Notes: generated by a model not told the origin, from the letters alone. Shown: positions 1 to 8,466, numbered from the stretch's first letter. The stretch is 64,000 nt of DNA from Streptomyces ficellus (GCF_009739905.1 NZ_CP034279.1:1054001-1118000); one strand, 5' to 3'. Program-made: numbers and translations.

Positions 1-1
1 T

Positions 2-1630
2 ACCTTCCCCACCTCCATCACCTGCACCGACCTGTCCTTCGCGTGGCCGGACGGCACGCCCGTCCTGGAGGACTTCCAGCTCGCGGTCGGGCCCGGCAGG
101 ACCGGCCTGATCGGTCTCAACGGCTCGGGCAAGTCGACCCTGCTGAAGCTGATCGCGGGCGAACTGGCGCCCACCGACGGCACGATCCGCACGGCGGGCG
201 AGATCGGCTACCTGCCGCAGAACGCCACGCTCGACACCGCCCTCCGGGTCGACCAGGCCCTCGGGATCGCCGCCACCCGCGCCGCGCTGCACGCCATCGA
301 GGGCGGTGACGCGAGCGAGGAGCACTTCACGGCGATCGGCGACGACTGGGACGTGGAGGAGCGGGCCCGCGCCACGCTCGACCAGCTGGGCCTCGGCCAC
401 ATCGGGCTGGACCGCACCATCGGCGAGGTGTCGGGCGGCGAGTGCGTCCTGCTGCGGCTGGCCGCGCTGCTGCTGGCCCGGCCCGATGTGCTGCTGCTCG
501 ACGAACCCACCAACAACCTCGACCTGTCGGCGCGCCGCCGTCTGTACGCGGCGGTGTCCTCCTGGTCCGGCGTCCTGGTCGTGGTGAGTCACGACCGTGA
601 ACTGCTGGAGCTGGTCGACCAGATCGCCGACCTCCGGGACGGCGAGGTGACCTGGTACGGCGGCGCCTACTCCGCCTACGAGGAGGCGCTCGCCGCCGAA
701 CAGGAGGCGGCCGAGCGCATGGTGCGGGTGGCCGAGGCCGATGTGCAGCGGCAGAAGCGCGAACTCGCCGACGCGCACGTGAAGCTGGCGCGCCGCAAGC
801 GGTACGGGCAGAAGATGTTCGACAGCAAGCGCGAACCGAAGATCGTGATGAACGCGCGTAAGCGGGCGGCGCAGGAGTCCGCCGGCAAGCACCGCACCAT
901 GCACACCCAGAAGCTCGCCGAGGCCAAGGAGCGGCTCGACGAGGCGGTGGAGGCGGTGCGCGACGACGACGAGATCCGTATCGAGCTGCCGTTCACCGCG
1001 GTGCCGCCGGGCCGGGACGTGCTGTTGCTGCGCGACCTGGAGCTGCGGTACGGGGCGCGGGTCGGCGGGGAGTGGGAGCTGCGCGGCCCCGAGCGGATCG
1101 CGCTCGTCGGGCGCAACGGTGCCGGCAAGACGACGCTGCTGCGCACCGTCGCCGGGGAGCTGGACCCGGTGGCGGGCGAGGTGGTGGCGCAGGTCCCGCT
1201 GCGCTTCCTGCCCCAGCGGCTGGACGTCCTCGACGACGACCTGAGCGTGGTGGACAACGTCGCCCGGTTCGCGCCGGAGGCGACCAACAACCGGATCCGG
1301 GCGCGCCTCGCGCGCTTCCTGTTCCGGGGCGCCAAGGCCGATCAGCCGGCCGGGACGCTGTCGGGCGGCGAGCGGTTCCGGGCGGCGCTCGCCGCGCTGC
1401 TGCTGGCCGAGCCGGCGCCGCAGCTGCTGATGCTGGACGAGCCGACGAACAACCTCGACATGGCCAGCGTCGCCAAGCTGACGGCGGCGCTGGACGCGTA
1501 CGAGGGGGCGCTGATCGTGGCGAGCCACGACGTGCCGTTCCTGGAGTCGATCGGGATCACGCGCTGGCTGCTGCTGGAGGGCGGCGAGCTGCGGGCCACG
1601 ACGGCGGAAGAGGTGCTGGCCGGCCCGTAG
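2..1630 (+). CDS. ABC-F family ATPase (5' truncated by window edge)
   Basis: The reading frame is open from the window edge, so the start codon lies upstream; 542 residues are visible. Two ABC cassettes are arranged in tandem. Cassette 1 has Walker A GLNGSGKST (about residues 38-46), signature VSGGE (about 143) and Walker B LLLDEPTNNLD (about 164). Cassette 2 has GRNGAGKTT (about 370), LSGGE (about 453) and LLMLDEPTNNLD (about 476). A charged linker lies between them and there are no membrane segments, which is the ABC-F (soluble, ribosome-associated) layout rather than a transporter. Family members act as translation factors or as ribosome-protection antibiotic resistance proteins; the sequence alone does not decide which. 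The next gene is another duplicated, soluble ABC ATPase of the UvrA type. Confidence 0.9.
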   Translation, partial: TFPTSITCTDLSFAWPDGTPVLEDFQLAVGPGRTGLIGLNGSGKSTLLKLIAGELAPTDGTIRTAGEIGYLPQNATLDTALRVDQALGIAATRAALHAIEGGDASEEHFTAIGDDWDVEERARATLDQLGLGHIGLDRTIGEVSGGECVLLRLAALLLARPDVLLLDEPTNNLDLSARRRLYAAVSSWSGVLVVVSHDRELLELVDQIADLRDGEVTWYGGAYSAYEEALAAEQEAAERMVRVAEADVQRQKRELADAHVKLARRKRYGQKMFDSKREPKIVMNARKRAAQESAGKHRTMHTQKLAEAKERLDEAVEAVRDDDEIRIELPFTAVPPGRDVLLLRDLELRYGARVGGEWELRGPERIALVGRNGAGKTTLLRTVAGELDPVAGEVVAQVPLRFLPQRLDVLDDDLSVVDNVARFAPEATNNRIRARLARFLFRGAKADQPAGTLSGGERFRAALAALLLAEPAPQLLMLDEPTNNLDMASVAKLTAALDAYEGALIVASHDVPFLESIGITRWLLLEGGELRATTAEEVLAGP

Positions 1631-1685
1631 CGGGGCGGCGCCGCGAGGAGGTAGCGGGACCCTCGGGAAGCGGGACGGCACCCCG

Positions 1686-1722
1686 GGCCGTATACCCGAC
1701 AGGAGGTGTCGGGTATACGGCC
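1686..1722. promoter_or_regulatory. Perfect 16-bp inverted repeat over the UvrA-like gene leader
   Basis: Arms 1686-1701 and 1707-1722 are exact reverse complements (core CCGTATACCCGACA) separated by GGAGG (1702-1706). The arms end 13 bases before the ATG at 1736. A TAGCTT hexamer at 1723-1728 could be a -10 element just in front of a nearly leaderless start. This looks like a dimeric repressor operator; as RNA it would form a hairpin exposing GGAGG in the loop. No regulator gene is adjacent, so the binder is unknown. Confidence 0.6.
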
Positions 1723-1735
1723 TAGCTTCGGCGGT

Positions 1736-4021
1736 ATGGCTTCCGACATCGCGATCTCGGGCGCCCGCGAGAACAACCTCCGGGACGTCTCCCTCTCCCT
1801 CCCCAAGAACCGCATCACCGTCTTCACCGGCGTGTCCGGATCCGGCAAGTCGTCGGTCGTCTTCGACACGATCGCCGTCGAGTCGCAGCGCCAGCTGAAC
1901 GAGACGTTCACCTGGTTCATCCGCAACCGGCTGCCGAAGTACGAGCGGCCGCACGTCGACGCGATCGACGACCTGTCCGTGGCGATCGTCGTCGACCAGA
2001 AGCCGATCGGCGGCAACGTCCGCTCGACGGTGGGGACGACGACCGACATCTTCTCGGTGCTCCGGGTGCTGTTCTCCCGCCACGGCACCCCCAGCGCCGG
2101 GCCGGCGACCGCGTACTCGTTCAACGACCCGTCGGGGATGTGCCCCGAGTGCGACGGGGTGGGCCGCACGGTCCGGCTCGACCTCGACAGGGCGGTCGAC
2201 TGGTCGAAGTCGCTCAACGGTGGGGCGCTGCGGCTGCCGGGCACGTCCGTCGGCAGCTGGCAGTGGAAGCTGTACGCCGACTCCGGTCTCTTCGACCCGG
2301 ACAAGCCGCTCGCCGACTACTCGGAGGAGGAACGCGCGGCGCTGCTGTACGGCACGGGCGGCGGCCACGGCCTGAAGGTGCGGCTGGTGATGGCGTCCGG
2401 GGCCGCGGACGTGCGGTTCGAGGGCCTGGTCGACCGGTTCGACCGGCTGTACCTGAAGCGGGACACGGCGGGGCTGTCCGACACGTACAAGGAGACCGTG
2501 CGGAACGTCACCACCCAGGGCGTGTGCCCGGCGTGCGGCGGGGCGCGGCTGAACGCGGCGGCGCTCGCCACCCGGATCGACGGGCTGTCGATCGCCGACT
2601 ACGCGCGGATGGAGGTCGCCGACCTGGTGGAGGTCCTGGCGGGGATCGACGACCCGGTGGCCACGCCGATCGCGGCGGCCGCGCGGGAGCGGCTGGAGAG
2701 GCTGGTGGGGATCGGGCTGGGCTATCTGAGCCTGGACCGCGAGACCACCACGCTCTCCGGGGGCGAGGGGCAGCGCCTGAAGATGGTGCGGCACCTGGGC
2801 AGTTCGCTGACCGGGCTCACGTTCATCTTCGACGAGCCGAGCGTCGGGCTGCACCCGCGTGACGTGGGGCGGCTCAACGACCTGCTGGTGCGGCTGCGGG
2901 ACAAGGGCAACACGGTGCTGGTGGTGGAGCACGACCCCGACGTGATGGCGATCGCGGACCACGTCGTCGACATGGGGCCGCGCGCCGGCACGGACGGCGG
3001 GGCGGTGGTGTACGCGGGGCCGTACGCCGGGCTGCGCGCGGCGGACACGCTCACGGGGCGGTGCCTGCGCGGGCGTACGCCCCTGAAGGAGACGTTCCGC
3101 ACGCCGACCGGGGCGTTGCCGGTGACCGGGGCGGGCCTGCACAACCTGAAGGACGTCGACGTCCGCTTCCCGACCGGTGTGCTGACGGTGGTGACGGGGG
3201 TGGCCGGTTCGGGCAAGTCGACGCTGGTGTCGGAGGTGTTCACGGCCGCCTACCCGGAGGCGGTGGTCATCGACCAGGGCGCGATCACCGCGTCGTCGCG
3301 GTCGACCCCGGCGTCGTACCTCGGGATCATGGACACCGTACGGAAGGTGTTCGCGAAGGAGAACGGCGTCCCCGCCTCGCTGTTCAGTTTCAACTCGGCG
3401 GGCGCGTGCGGGGTCTGCTCGGGGCGCGGGGTGATCTGCACGGACCTGGCCTTCATGGACCCGGTCACCACGACGTGCGAGGCGTGCGAGGGGCGCCGGT
3501 TCCACGACGACGTCCTGGAGCACCGGGTGCGGGGCAGGTCGGTCGTGGACGTGCTCGGGATGACGGCGGCGGACGCGATCGCCTTCTTCGACGACTCCCG
3601 CGGCGATCCGGCGCTGGTGCGCAGGCTGCGGACGCTCAACGAGGTGGGGCTGACGTACCTCACGCTGGGCCAGCCGCTCAGCACGCTGTCGGGCGGGGAG
3701 CGCCAGCGGATCAAGCTGGCGACGCAGCTGCACCGCACGGGCAGCGTGTACGTGCTGGACGAGCCGACGACGGGGCTGCACATGGCGGACGTGGGGACGC
3801 TCGTGGCGCTGCTGGACCGGCTGGTCGACGCGGGCAACACGGTGGTGTGCGTGGAGCACAACATGGACGTGGTCAAGCGTGCGGACTGGGTGATCGACCT
3901 CGGCCCGGAGGGCGGCAAGCACGGTGGGGAGGTGGTCTTCGAGGGCACACCCGCGCGTTTGCTGGAGCACGACGATTCGTTCACGGCCGCGTACCTGCGC
4001 CGCGACCTGGGCGTGGAGTGA
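1736..4021 (+). CDS. UvrA-like excinuclease ATPase (short form)
   Basis: 761 residues with two ABC modules of UvrA type. Walker A is GVSGSGKSS (32-40) and GVAGSGKST (about 486). The signature motifs are LSGGEGQRLK (about 339) and LSGGERQRIK (about 648). Walker B is FDEPSVGLHP and LDEPTTGLH. Cys pairs of zinc modules are visible (CPECDGVGR, CPACGGARL, CGVC...CEACEGRR). It is clearly shorter than housekeeping UvrA (about 950 aa), consistent with the class that lacks the UvrB-interaction region. Such paralogues are linked to DNA-damage tolerance or resistance to DNA-binding drugs; which applies here is inference. A GTG at 1706 is in frame but lies inside the palindrome, so ATG 1736 is preferred. 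Confidence 0.88.
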   Translation: MASDIAISGARENNLRDVSLSLPKNRITVFTGVSGSGKSSVVFDTIAVESQRQLNETFTWFIRNRLPKYERPHVDAIDDLSVAIVVDQKPIGGNVRSTVGTTTDIFSVLRVLFSRHGTPSAGPATAYSFNDPSGMCPECDGVGRTVRLDLDRAVDWSKSLNGGALRLPGTSVGSWQWKLYADSGLFDPDKPLADYSEEERAALLYGTGGGHGLKVRLVMASGAADVRFEGLVDRFDRLYLKRDTAGLSDTYKETVRNVTTQGVCPACGGARLNAAALATRIDGLSIADYARMEVADLVEVLAGIDDPVATPIAAAARERLERLVGIGLGYLSLDRETTTLSGGEGQRLKMVRHLGSSLTGLTFIFDEPSVGLHPRDVGRLNDLLVRLRDKGNTVLVVEHDPDVMAIADHVVDMGPRAGTDGGAVVYAGPYAGLRAADTLTGRCLRGRTPLKETFRTPTGALPVTGAGLHNLKDVDVRFPTGVLTVVTGVAGSGKSTLVSEVFTAAYPEAVVIDQGAITASSRSTPASYLGIMDTVRKVFAKENGVPASLFSFNSAGACGVCSGRGVICTDLAFMDPVTTTCEACEGRRFHDDVLEHRVRGRSVVDVLGMTAADAIAFFDDSRGDPALVRRLRTLNEVGLTYLTLGQPLSTLSGGERQRIKLATQLHRTGSVYVLDEPTTGLHMADVGTLVALLDRLVDAGNTVVCVEHNMDVVKRADWVIDLGPEGGKHGGEVVFEGTPARLLEHDDSFTAAYLRRDLGVE

Positions 4022-4099
4022 GCGTCGGTGCGGCGCACGCCGCGTAGCCGGCCGCGGAGCGGGGTAGGGGTCGGCGGTCACCCACTGACGGAGGTCGCC

Positions 4100-4876
4100 G
4101 TGCCGAGCAGAAAAGCCCTGGTCCGCCGCCCGGGCCCGCGCCTCGCCGAGGGCCTGGTCACCCATGTCGAGCGCACCCCCGTCGACCCGGGCCCGGCCCT
4201 CGTCCAGTGGGAGGGGTACGTGGCCGCCCTGCGCGCGCACGGGTGGGAGACCGTGGAAGTCGCACCGGCCGACGGCTGCCCGGACGCGGTGTTCGTCGAG
4301 GACACGGTGGTGATGTTCCGCAACGTGGCCCTGATCACCCGCCCGGGCGCCCCGTCGCGGCGCCCGGAGACGGCGGCGGTCGAGGAGGCCCTGACGCGGC
4401 TGGGCTGCTCGGTGAACCGGGTGCGGGAGCCGGGCACGCTCGACGGGGGTGACGTCCTCAAGATCGGCGACACGCTGTACGTGGGCCGGGGAGGCAGGAC
4501 CGACGCGGCGGGCGTGGCGCGGTTGCGGGCGGCGTTCGAGCCGCTGGGGGCCCGGGTCGTCACCGTACCGGTGAGCAAGGTGCTGCACCTGAAGTCGGCG
4601 GTGACGGCGCTGCCGGACGGCACGGTGATCGGGTACGAGCCGCTGGTGGAGACGCCCTCGCTCTTCCCGCGTTTCCTGCCGGTGCCGGAGGAGTCGGGCG
4701 CGCACGTGGTGCTGCTGGGCGGCGCGAAGCTGCTCATGGCGGCGAGCGCCCCGAGGACGGCGGAGCTGTTCGCGGACCTCGGGTACGAGCCGGTGGTGGT
4801 CGACATCGGTGAGTTCGAGAAGCTCGAGGGCTGTGTGACCTGCCTCTCCGTGCGCCTCCGCGACCTCCACGCATAA
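4100..4876 (+). CDS. Dimethylarginine dimethylaminohydrolase (DDAH) family amidinotransferase-fold hydrolase
   Basis: 258 residues, the normal DDAH length. The family hydrolyses N-omega-methylated arginine to citrulline plus (di)methylamine in the cytoplasm. Visible motifs are EDTVV (67-71), LDGGDVL (114-120), the His-containing KVLHLKSAVT (catalytic H163) and the C-terminal GCVTCLSVRL with catalytic Cys C248. The start is GTG 4100, preceded by GGAGG (4090-4094) at 5-base spacing; an in-frame codon at 4028 would overlap the preceding intergenic segment and has no ribosome site. It stands alone on the plus strand, 78 bases after the UvrA-like gene. Arginine deiminase and citrullinase-like relatives are less likely given the length. 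Confidence 0.88.
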   Translation: MPSRKALVRRPGPRLAEGLVTHVERTPVDPGPALVQWEGYVAALRAHGWETVEVAPADGCPDAVFVEDTVVMFRNVALITRPGAPSRRPETAAVEEALTRLGCSVNRVREPGTLDGGDVLKIGDTLYVGRGGRTDAAGVARLRAAFEPLGARVVTVPVSKVLHLKSAVTALPDGTVIGYEPLVETPSLFPRFLPVPEESGAHVVLLGGAKLLMAASAPRTAELFADLGYEPVVVDIGEFEKLEGCVTCLSVRLRDLHA

Positions 4877-4933
4877 CGGAACGTAAGCCTCCATCAGCGG
4901 ACCCGGGCTTGGCGGAGCCTTACGGCGCCCTTA

Positions 4934-4966
4934 ACCTACGGTTTCGTAACCTACGAGCCCGTAGGT
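4934..4966. promoter_or_regulatory. Operator-like repeats upstream of the desaturase
   Basis: ACCTACG occurs at 4934-4940 and again at 4949-4955. The second copy pairs with CGTAGGT (4960-4966) across AGCC to make a perfect 7-bp inverted repeat. The first copy lies in the palindrome AACCTACGGTT (4933-4943). The array ends 27 bases before the ATG at 4994. This layout suits a TetR-type lipid-responsive repressor, but no such gene is in the window. Confidence 0.5.
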
Positions 4967-4993
4967 AATTCTCCCGTCCCCAGGAGCAACCGC

Positions 4994-5965
4994 ATGACCC
5001 TCACCTCTCCCCACCTCGGCAGTTCGGAAGCGTGGACCGACGCCCGGCTGCTGTACGCCCTGGAGGAGGTGGTCGAGAAGGAGCTCAACCGCCATCTCAA
5101 GGTCGTCAAGGACTGGATGCCCCACGAGTACGTCCCGTGGTCGGACGGCCGCAACTTCCCCGGCTTGTTCGAGGACGGCGAAGCCTGGGAGCCGCAGCAG
5201 TCGAAGGTCACCGACATCGGCAAGATCGCGCTCGTCGTGAACCTGCTGACCGAGGACAACCTGCCCAGCTACCACCACGAGATCGCCACCCTCTTCGGAC
5301 GGGACGGCGCGTGGGGCACCTGGGTGCACCGCTGGACCGCCGAGGAGGGCCGGCACGGCATCGTGATGCGCGACTACCTGCTCGCCTCGCGCGCCGTGGA
5401 CCCGGACAAGCTGGAGCAGTTCCGGATGTCCCACATGAGTGAGGGCTTCGAGTCGGACAACCGCCACTCGATGCTCCACTCGGTCGCGTACGTCGCCTTC
5501 CAGGAGCTCGCGACCCGCATCTCGCACCGGAACACCGGGCACCAGTCCGGCGACCCGGTCTGCGACCGGATGCTGGCGCGCATCGCGACCGACGAGAACC
5601 TGCACATGGTCTTCTACCGGAACCTGCTGGGCGCGGCCTTCGAGCTGGCCCCGGACCTCACCATGCAGGCGGTGCGGGACGTGGTCGTGAACTTCCGCAT
5701 GCCGGGGCACGGCATGCCGGGCTTCGAGCGGGCCGCGGCGCAGATGGCGATCGGCGAGATCTACAATCTGCGCATCCACCACGACGACGTGCTCCAGCCG
5801 GTGCTGCGCTTCCTGAAGGTCCTGGAGATCGACGGGCTGGGCCCGGAGGGCCTGAAGGCGCAGGAGGAGCTGGGCCTGTACATGGGCGGCCTGGACTCGG
5901 AGGCGAGCAAGTTCGACGAGAAGCTCGCCGCCCGCAAGGCCCGCATGGCGGCGCGCGGCCGCTGA
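4994..5965 (+). CDS. Acyl-ACP desaturase (soluble diiron)
   Basis: 323 residues. It introduces a double bond into acyl-ACP using O2 and reduced ferredoxin, acting in the cytosol on membrane lipid precursors. All six expected diiron ligands are visible: E87 (LTEDNLP), E118 and H121 (TAEEGRHG), E171 (FQELAT), E201 and H204 (DENLHM). There are no membrane helices, which fits the stearoyl-ACP desaturase type rather than membrane desaturases. ATG 4994 follows CAGGAG at good spacing. The gene is monocistronic, followed by a hairpin, and preceded by operator-like ACCTACG repeats that suggest repression linked to fatty-acid status. Substrate chain length and regiospecificity cannot be read from the sequence. 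Confidence 0.92.
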   Translation: MTLTSPHLGSSEAWTDARLLYALEEVVEKELNRHLKVVKDWMPHEYVPWSDGRNFPGLFEDGEAWEPQQSKVTDIGKIALVVNLLTEDNLPSYHHEIATLFGRDGAWGTWVHRWTAEEGRHGIVMRDYLLASRAVDPDKLEQFRMSHMSEGFESDNRHSMLHSVAYVAFQELATRISHRNTGHQSGDPVCDRMLARIATDENLHMVFYRNLLGAAFELAPDLTMQAVRDVVVNFRMPGHGMPGFERAAAQMAIGEIYNLRIHHDDVLQPVLRFLKVLEIDGLGPEGLKAQEELGLYMGGLDSEASKFDEKLAARKARMAARGR

Positions 5966-5979
5966 CTCAGGCCGCTGAC

Positions 5980-6003
5980 CCGGCGGGCGCCGCTGCCCGC
6001 CGG
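5980..6003 (+). terminator. Hairpin terminator after the desaturase
   Basis: CCGGCGGGC (5980-5988) pairs perfectly with GCCCGCCGG (5995-6003) across a 6-base loop, 15 bases after the stop codon. There is no U tract, as is usual in Streptomyces. Confidence 0.5.
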
Positions 6004-6032
6004 GGCGGGGAGACGCCGGGGCGGGGAGACGC
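6001..6032. repeat. 16-bp perfect tandem duplication
   Basis: CGGGGCGGGGAGACGC occurs twice back to back (6001-6016 and 6017-6032) between the desaturase and the chitosanase. It could be a replication-slippage product or a promoter-region element of the chitosanase gene; nothing further supports a function. Confidence 0.7.
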
Positions 6033-6112
6033 GGGGGTTCCGTTTGTGGCGGCGGGCCCCGGCGCACAGGGCGCTCACAGGGAGCGCGCCGGCGCGTCGT
6101 ACGCTGTGGCGC

Positions 6113-7054
6113 GTGAAGCCTGTGACCCGCTTTTTCCTGATCGGCGCCCCGATAGCCGTCGCCGCCGCCGTCGTGTTCGGCGGAGGCGACGGTTCCGTGC
6201 GCCCTGCCGATGCTGCCGACGAGAGCACCGTCCCGCAGTCGTCCCCCTCGGGGGACCCGTTCAAGGCGGGCACCGAGGACGAGCGGAAGGCGCTGGAGGC
6301 ACGCATCGCCAAGATGCCGCCCGGGCTGGCCGAGCCGGGCAAGAAGGAGCTGGCCGCGCAGCTGGTGGCCAGCGCCGACAACTCGACCCTCGACTGGCGC
6401 GGCGAGTACGACGACATCGAGGACATCGGTGACGGCAACGGCTACACCGCCGGCGTGATCGGCTTCTGCTCCGGCACGAACGACATGCTCCAGCTCGTCG
6501 AGTACTACACCGACCAGCACCCCGGCAACCCGCTCGCCGAGTACCTCCCGGCGCTGCGCGCGGTCGACGGCACGGACTCGCACGAGGGCCTCGACCCCGG
6601 CTTCACCGCCGCCTGGAAGAAGGCGGCCGAGGACCCCGCCTTCCGCGAGGCGCAGGACGAGATGCGGGACCGCATCTACTTCGACCCGGCCGTGCGGCTG
6701 GCGAAGATGGACGGGCTGTCGACGCTCGGCCAGTTCGTCTACTACGACGCGATGGTGCTGCACGGCCCCGGCGTGGGGCCCGAGGCGTTCTACGGCATCC
6801 GCGCCGCGGCCATGAAGAAGGCCGAGACCGCGGCGGAGGGCGGCGACGAGAAGGCGTACCTCAACGCCTTCCTGGACGCGAGCCGCGCCGTGATCCAGGC
6901 CCAGAAGACCGAGCGGGAGCGGGACACGTCCCGGATCGACACCGCCCAGCGCGTGTTCGTCAAGGCCGGGAACATGGACCTGAAGGTGCCGCTGACGTGG
7001 CAGACGTACGGCGAGACGTACCGGGTCACCACGCAGCCTGCCGGTAGTCCTTGA
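6113..7054 (+). CDS. Secreted GH46 chitosanase with catalytic Glu replaced by Asp
   Basis: 313 residues. The N-terminus has the KPVTR basic start and a hydrophobic stretch FFLIGAPIAVAAAVVF, a signal peptide or anchor, then a GH46 domain (about 70-313). Conserved blocks are NSTLDW, IEDIGDGNGYT, GFCSGTNDML, YFDPAV, QFVYYDA and QRVFVKAGNMDL. By alignment from memory to the Streptomyces N174 enzyme, the general base Asp40 is D107 and the helper Thr45 is T112. The general acid Glu22 is Asp (D89, in ASADNST). The family endo-hydrolyses chitosan by inversion. GTG 6113 is chosen because the signal peptide begins there; GTG 6122 is an alternative. Its 3' end overlaps the opposite-strand SDR gene by 29 bases. 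Confidence 0.88.
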   Translation: MKPVTRFFLIGAPIAVAAAVVFGGGDGSVRPADAADESTVPQSSPSGDPFKAGTEDERKALEARIAKMPPGLAEPGKKELAAQLVASADNSTLDWRGEYDDIEDIGDGNGYTAGVIGFCSGTNDMLQLVEYYTDQHPGNPLAEYLPALRAVDGTDSHEGLDPGFTAAWKKAAEDPAFREAQDEMRDRIYFDPAVRLAKMDGLSTLGQFVYYDAMVLHGPGVGPEAFYGIRAAAMKKAETAAEGGDEKAYLNAFLDASRAVIQAQKTERERDTSRIDTAQRVFVKAGNMDLKVPLTWQTYGETYRVTTQPAGSP

Positions 7055-8375
7055 GGAAGACCCCGGAGACCGGCGCCCCCGCCTCGCCGCGCACGATCGG
7101 ATCGTAGACGCGGGCGGCGCCGTCCACGACGTCCAGCGGGGTCCGGACGCCCGCCGCGGCTATGCGGGCCTTGCGGGGCGCGGGGTTCTCGTCGGTGATC
7201 CAGCCGGTGTCGACGCTGCACATGTGGACGCCCTGCGTGGCGAGGTGCTCGGCACTGGTGCGGGTGAGCATGTTGAGCGCCGCCTTGGCCATGTTGGTGT
7301 GCGGGTGGCCGGCCGTCTTGTTGCGCACCGCGAACCGGCCCTCGACCGCGCTGACGTTGACCACGTAGCGGCGCGGGTGCGGGGACGCCAGCAGCAGCGG
7401 CAGCAGGCGGTCGCACAGCAGCGCGGGCGCCAGGGCGTTGACCAGCTGCGTCTCCAGCACCTCGGCGGGGTCCAGCTCACCGAGGCGCACGGACCAGGAG
7501 TTGCGGGGCGCGGGGTCGGGCAGCAGCCCGGTCGCCTCGTCCGCCACACCGTCGAGTACGAGGGCGAGGGCGCCGCTGCCGGGCGCGGGCGGGGCGGTGG
7601 CGTAGCCGGGCGCCGCGATGACCCCGGCGGGCGGCTCGCCCGGCTCGCCCGCGTGGAGCGCGGCGTACGACTCGGGCGGGCGCCGGATCGTCTGGGCGGC
7701 GTTGTTGACCAGGATGTCGAGGGGGCGGCCGTCGGCGAGGAGCCGCTCGCACAGGCCCAGGACCTGGCGGGGGTCCCGCAGGTCGATCGCGACGACGGTG
7801 AGCCGCTCCAGCCACCGCGCACTGCCCTCGGCGGCGCGGAAGCGGCGCAGGGTGTCCTGCGGGAAACGGCTGGTGACGAGGAGTTCGGCGCCGTCGCGGA
7901 GCATCATCAGCGCGAGCTGGAACCCTATCTTCACGCGCCCGCCGGTGAGCAGCACCCGGCGGCCGGTCAGGTCGGTGGACAGGGCGCGGCGCGTGGCGTT
8001 GTCCTCGGCGCAGGCGGGGCAGAGGCGGTGGTAGAAGGCGTCGGCCTGTCGATAGAGCGCCTTGCAGACATAGCAGTGGCGTGGTGCGAGGAACTCCCCC
8101 ACCTCGCCCCGGCGGGTGGCCAGCGGCGCGTCCTCGGGCCGGTCGAGGGCTCCGGTGGCGGTGGCGGCGCTGAGCCGGGCGTCGGCCGCGGACCGCGCCT
8201 GCTGCCGGGCCTTGCGACGCTTGTTGCGGCTCTCGCGGGCGAACCCGGCGGCGAGCTCCTCGCCGCGCATCCGCAGGGGGTCGTCCAGCGGCAGGGCGCG
8301 CAGCCGCCCCACCGTACGGCCGAACACGGCCAACTCGTCGTCCGTCACCGCGCTGTGCTGCTGCTCCATGCGCAT
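7026..8375 (-). CDS. SDR-fold oxidoreductase with N-terminal zinc finger, catalytic Tyr not conserved
   Basis: 449 residues. Residues 1-95 are a helical, basic region. Four cysteines, C101/C104/C119/C122, form a CxxC...CxxC zinc-finger-like module. A Rossmann domain follows with the nucleotide motif TGGRVKIG (144-151) and LVNNAAQTIRR, typical of short-chain dehydrogenases. The active-site block reads NVSAVEG...HTNMAKAALN: Lys is kept but the usual Tyr of YxxxK is Thr, so this is a divergent SDR whose chemistry is uncertain. Starts at 8375 and 8369 are both ATG with no ribosome site; TAAGAT (8384-8379) just upstream suggests a leaderless transcript. It converges on, and overlaps, the chitosanase gene. 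Confidence 0.8.
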   Translation of the reverse strand: MRMEQQHSAVTDDELAVFGRTVGRLRALPLDDPLRMRGEELAAGFARESRNKRRKARQQARSAADARLSAATATGALDRPEDAPLATRRGEVGEFLAPRHCYVCKALYRQADAFYHRLCPACAEDNATRRALSTDLTGRRVLLTGGRVKIGFQLALMMLRDGAELLVTSRFPQDTLRRFRAAEGSARWLERLTVVAIDLRDPRQVLGLCERLLADGRPLDILVNNAAQTIRRPPESYAALHAGEPGEPPAGVIAAPGYATAPPAPGSGALALVLDGVADEATGLLPDPAPRNSWSVRLGELDPAEVLETQLVNALAPALLCDRLLPLLLASPHPRRYVVNVSAVEGRFAVRNKTAGHPHTNMAKAALNMLTRTSAEHLATQGVHMCSVDTGWITDENPAPRKARIAAAGVRTPLDVVDGAARVYDPIVRGEAGAPVSGVFLKDYRQAAW

Positions 8376-8466
8376 GTGATCTTAGGCGAGTGCGGATCGT
8401 CCCGGCATCCGGTTAAGTCCCGGGCGGGCGGGGCCGGGGCCCAGGGGCCGGGATGGGCCGGGCCGG

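Noticed and set aside
4931..6763. Long minus-strand open frame of about 610 codons opposite the desaturase and chitosanase
   Set aside because: It is antisense to two well-supported genes, rich in Val/His/Arg/Gly without domains, and follows from high GC third positions.
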